This document shows, piece after piece, positions 63,023 through 64,000 of a stretch of DNA of 64,000 nucleotides (position 1 is its first letter; every line of letters starts with the position of its first letter). The translations under genes were made by a program, and so were the position numbers. The notes under the pieces are model-generated. The model was not told the origin of the DNA and ran no database searches. It was given only the letters and a program-made list of their open reading frames with translations. Origin of the DNA: an uncultured Mycoplasmatota bacterium (GTDB taxonomy: Bacteria; Bacillota_I; Bacilli_A; RF39; UBA660); contig CAMIXH010000001.1 in NCBI GenBank assembly GCA_946402735.1, positions 1 through 64,000 of the forward strand, written 5' to 3'.

Positions 63023-63041
63023 GATTTAATCCTATTTTTTT
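63015..63041. terminator. Bidirectional terminator between methylase and controller
   Basis: AAAATAGGATT/AATCCTATTTT with T8, between convergent genes. It overlaps both 3' ends. Confidence 0.8.
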
Positions 63042-63304
63042 TCATCTATCCTAGAATAATTTGTAATATGTTCTTTATTATATGTAAGTAAAAGTGTTGC
63101 TGTAACTTTAGAATTGTGATCAAATTTATTAATATTACTTGCAAATTTATCTACGGTTGCTAAACGAACATTTACCTTTAAATTTTCAATTTGATTTAAA
63201 TACGAAAGTGATGTACCTAGTATCTCTGCAAATTTTTCTTGAGATAAGTTATGCTTCATTCTATAATATCTCAAATTAATAGCTAAAATCTCAATCAATT
63301 TCAT
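63032..63304 (-). CDS. XRE/C-protein-like HTH controller of the R-M cluster
   Basis: 90 aa. An HTH_3 domain fills most of it: LRYYRMKHNLSQEKFAEILGTSLSYLNQIENLKVNVRLATVDKFA, close to the short C (controller) proteins of Type II R-M systems. A Lys/Asp-rich tail follows. AGGAGG precedes the ATG. Two copies of AACACGAAAG lie in its upstream DNA and one at the promoter at 59 kb, making autoregulation plus R-M control likely. Confidence 0.8.
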   Translation of the reverse strand: MKLIEILAINLRYYRMKHNLSQEKFAEILGTSLSYLNQIENLKVNVRLATVDKFASNINKFDHNSKVTATLLLTYNKEHITNYSRIDEKK

Positions 63305-63345
63305 AATCTTACCTCCTTATTTGTTATACAAATTTATTTTATAGA

Positions 63346-63381
63346 AACACGAAAGGAATGTCTTTATAACAAACACGAAAG
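63346..63381. promoter_or_regulatory. Paired operator words upstream of the controller gene
   Basis: AACACGAAAG at 63346-63355 and again at 63372-63381, 26 bases apart (about 2.5 helical turns). The second is part of the 19-base TTTATAACAAACACGAAAG shared with 58989-59007. A plus-strand TATAAT follows at 63390-63395, and TATAAA on the minus strand borders the first copy. Confidence 0.75.
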
Positions 63382-63501
63382 GAAATGAGTATAATACTAT
63401 TTACAAATTAGATTAAATAGTCTATTATATGTATGTAATAAAAGTTCAACTTCATACTTATATTTTTTTACAAATAATGTTGAATCATTAGAGGTGGAAT
63501 T

Positions 63502-63813
63502 ATGGATATAGATACATTGATTGATATGCTTAAAGATTATTGTAGGGATTCCAACAAAAGTGATGATAAAGAAATATTTAATTCATATCAACAACAATAT
63601 TTAAATGGTTATGCAGGTGTCATCATTAATAGTATTGATGATAAATTTGAAATATATACATATATAAAAAATAAAGATAAGATTGCAAGTCCATTATTAT
63701 TATGGAAGACTGATTCAGAAGAAAAGGCAAATAATTATTATAATAGATTAGTTGAGATAATAAAGTCTCAAGATTATAATGTTTTAATTGGTTTTTGTAA
63801 ATCAGGTCTTTAA
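63502..63813 (+). CDS. Small hypothetical protein downstream of controller operators
   Basis: 103 aa behind AGAGGTGG. MDIDTLIDMLKDYCRDSNKSDDKEIFNSYQQQYLNGYAGVIINSIDDKFEIYTYIKNKDK. Soluble alpha/beta. No family recognised. Divergent from the controller gene across the operator region. Confidence 0.6.
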   Translation: MDIDTLIDMLKDYCRDSNKSDDKEIFNSYQQQYLNGYAGVIINSIDDKFEIYTYIKNKDKIASPLLLWKTDSEEKANNYYNRLVEIIKSQDYNVLIGFCKSGL

Positions 63814-63818
63814 TTAGG

Positions 63819-63873
63819 GTACGGAAAAAGTACGGAAAAGGTACGGTAAAGGTACGGAAAAAGTACGGAAAAG
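63819..63873 (+). repeat. Five tandem 11-bp iterons (GTACGGAAAAR)
   Basis: Five head-to-tail units of exactly 11 bases: GTACGGAAAAA, GTACGGAAAAG, GTACGGTAAAG, GTACGGAAAAA, GTACGGAAAAG. Only one internal substitution. The period of about one helical turn puts every unit on the same DNA face, as in initiator or partition-protein binding arrays. Confidence 0.85.
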
Positions 63874-63877
63874 GAAT

Positions 63878-63973
63878 ATTGCTTTTTCATTTCAATATGG
63901 TAGAATGTAGTAAAGTGAATAATTATGAATTAAATAATTATTCATTTTTTGTTGCTTTATTATTGCTTTTTCA
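63878..63973 (+). repeat. 12-bp direct repeat ATTGCTTTTTCA flanking a hairpin
   Basis: ATTGCTTTTTCA at 63878-63889 and 63962-63973. The first copy is also inside an ATATTG/CAATAT inverted repeat (63877-63898). Confidence 0.5.
63916..63950 (+). terminator. Strong hairpin near the window end
   Basis: An 11-bp perfect stem TGAATAATTAT/ATAATTATTCA with a 7-base loop and T6. It lies 100 bases after the nearest stop codon, downstream of the iterons. Confidence 0.75.
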
Positions 63974-64000
63974 AAAAAAAGTGATATTATAGATAACAAT

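Larger units (their letters stand above)
35057..64000 (+). mobile_element. Integrative and conjugative element with defence cargo (right end not in window)
   Basis: From the XRE/ParB pair onward, housekeeping genes stop. What follows is a replication initiator, SSB, pilin-like protein, VirB6-like, PrgI/VirB3-like, VirB4, M23 hydrolase, relaxase and VirD4, all on the plus strand, then a PLD-family gene pair and restriction-modification genes. The layout resembles Firmicutes/mollicute ICEs (Mbov_0395-0397-type pilin, membrane protein and ATPase). The left edge lies between ppdK and 35057. No attachment site, tRNA or integrase is visible, so the right edge is beyond the window or integration uses a gene outside it. 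Confidence 0.75.

Noticed and set aside
63819-63873. CRISPR array
   Set aside because: The units are 11 bp with no spacers and no cas genes are nearby; this is an iteron-type array.
1-64000. Mollicute genetic code (UGA = Trp)
   Set aside because: Recognisable genes use TGG for conserved Trp and several end cleanly at TGA (comEA, coupling protein), so the standard code holds despite the low G+C.

Overview
The window is about 30% G+C, AT-rich Firmicutes-type DNA. UGA acts as a normal stop (for example at the ends of comEA and the coupling-protein gene) and Trp is always TGG, so the genetic code is standard even though the base composition looks mollicute-like. Ribosomal protein, EF-Tu, EF-G, PNPase and PPDK sequences, strong AGGAGG ribosome-binding sites and wall-associated proteins point to a walled or wall-interacting low-G+C Bacilli/Erysipelotrichia/RF39-like gut bacterium. 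This placement is inferred from gene content, not from a search.

Region 1 (1-34.9 kb) is chromosomal. It opens with the 3' part of a Cys-rich repeat protein ending in a Hint (intein/hedgehog-type) domain. This gene is absent from the ORF track as a whole because its start lies outside the window. Next come a pyrimidine-nucleoside phosphorylase, a VanY-type carboxypeptidase, a PAP2 protein, Der, two TasA/camelysin-like exported proteins, and the str operon rpsL-rpsG-fusA followed by tuf on its own promoter. Then follow a TrbC-like/hydrolase/NlpC-like triple fusion, helD, a giant Big_2-repeat surface hydrolase, rpsO-pnp, a thioester-domain adhesin with an NPETG sorting signal, comEA-comEC, several small unknowns (one with a transglutaminase-like triad, one HEPN-like), a Xer recombinase, tdk and ppdK. 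Many of these genes end in clear intrinsic terminators.

Region 2 (about 35.0-54.9 kb) is an integrative/conjugative element. It holds an XRE regulator and a ParB-like protein, a thioester/CnaB pilus-like adhesin with its own sortase, a winged-helix replication initiator, SSB, and a compact type IV secretion cluster: pilin-like, VirB6-like, PrgI/VirB3-like, VirB4, M23 hydrolase and VirD4. A relaxation module of small DNA-binding proteins and a MobP/MobL-type relaxase completes it. A 155-bp nested inverted-repeat region just upstream of the relaxation module is a good oriT or structured-RNA candidate. No integrase is visible, so the element probably continues past 64 kb.

Region 3 (54.9-64 kb) looks like the defence cargo of that element. 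One module is an unknown protein translationally linked to a large PLD-family (double HxK) protein. The other is a restriction-modification cluster: a small orphan, a methylase with a DVPY motif IV, a 599-aa putative nuclease, a D12-class adenine methylase, and a convergent small HTH controller. Exact copies of an operator-like word (AACACGAAAG) lie at the controller gene and at the start of the R-M cluster. The window ends with five perfect-period 11-bp iterons (GTACGGAAAAR) and a strong hairpin terminator.
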